Shown here: positions 63,931 to 64,000 of the stretch, piece by piece
How the letters are laid out: the number at the start of each line of letters is the position of its first letter
How positions within the stretch are numbered: position 1 is the stretch's first letter
DNA from: Pontibacter aquaedesilientis
GTDB taxonomy: Bacteria; Bacteroidota; Bacteroidia; Cytophagales; Hymenobacteraceae
DNA: 64,000 nt
NCBI RefSeq assembly: GCF_014773225.1
Contig: NZ_JACXAJ010000009.1
Span: 105,488 to 169,487, forward strand
Direction: 5' to 3'
Translations under genes and position numbers: made by a program
The notes under the pieces: generated by a model
What the model was told of the DNA's origin: nothing
Database searches by the model: none
What the model saw: only the letters and a program-made list of their open reading frames with translations

Positions 63931-64000
63931 GTTGGCGGCCACCTACTCTCCCGGGTGTGACCCCAGTACCATCGGCGCAGCCGGGCTTAACTTCTCTGTT
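63931..64000 (-). rRNA. rrf: 5S ribosomal RNA, 3' part only
   Basis: On the minus strand the sequence reads AACAGAGAAGTTAAGCCCGG, then GATGGTACTGGGGTC and GGGAGAGTAGGTGGCCGCC. These are the conserved 3' half of bacterial 5S rRNA. The 5' half is outside the window. It is the last gene of an rRNA operon that points leftward into the window. The exact 3' end is uncertain by a few bases. Confidence 0.9.

Noticed and set aside
63709..63960. 83-codon plus-strand frame at the right end
   Set aside because: It overlaps the rRNA terminator and the 5S gene, is rich in Trp and Gly, and reads as G/C-rich noncoding sequence.

Overview
This window looks like a chromosomal segment of a Bacteroidota bacterium of the order Cytophagales, most likely Hymenobacteraceae and Pontibacter-like. 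The reasons are two SusC/SusD outer-membrane uptake pairs, a MurF-alanine racemase fusion, Bacteroidota-specific families (DUF5686, DUF4230, DUF4834), TAnnTTTG-type promoter boxes ahead of several genes and almost no Shine-Dalgarno signals. The genus is an inference from gene content and was not tested by a search.

Layout. 1-147 is the tail of a tetrapyrrole-methylase-family methyltransferase. 291-11784 (minus) holds two susC-susD pairs separated by a putative outer-membrane barrel protein. 12351-14763 (minus) is feoA-feoB, ferrous iron uptake. 15367-17817 (minus) is the murF-alr fusion, followed by a rarD-like exporter (plus), a small lipoprotein, a DUF5686 outer-membrane protein, a second DMT exporter, recX, DUF4230 and a PLP-dependent deaminase/desulfhydrase. 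25534-28284 is a DUF4834-yfhO pair. 28510-31323 is carB. 31526-41594 is a mixed block of small acidic or low-complexity proteins, a PlsC-like acyltransferase, an HTTM protein, a zinc-dependent phospholipase C-like protein, a PAP2 phosphatase, DUF4864 and a GNAT acetyltransferase. 41652-46255 (minus) is a MacAB-like export operon in the order ATPase, permease, permease, periplasmic adaptor. 47160-49026 is a LytS/LytTR-type two-component pair beside a secreted S41 peptidase and a pentapeptide-repeat protein. 51681-57715 (minus) encodes the complete 2-oxoglutarate dehydrogenase complex (sucA, odhB, lpd). The right end carries an orphan vsr endonuclease, an M28 peptidase, a small lipoprotein, RNase D and aspartase, and runs into the 3' end of a 5S rRNA gene on the minus strand.

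How the genes fit together. Outer-membrane nutrient capture (SusCD), iron import, secreted lipoprotein peptidases and central carbon/nitrogen enzymes (2-oxoglutarate dehydrogenase, aspartase, carbamoyl-phosphate synthase) suggest an aerobic heterotroph that uses polymers or peptides. No integrase, transposase, prophage, CRISPR array or tRNA was seen.

The most striking feature is not a gene. The 7-mer AGGTATA and its complement TATACCT occur far more often than chance across nearly the whole window, in both orientations, inside genes and between them. I counted at least 23 in 41001-49000, where about one is expected. Copies sometimes form perfect palindromes or closely spaced inverted pairs. 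The motif is scarce in the first susCD block. It behaves like a genome-wide iterated word (compare cyanobacterial HIP1 or DNA uptake sequences) and its role is unknown to me.
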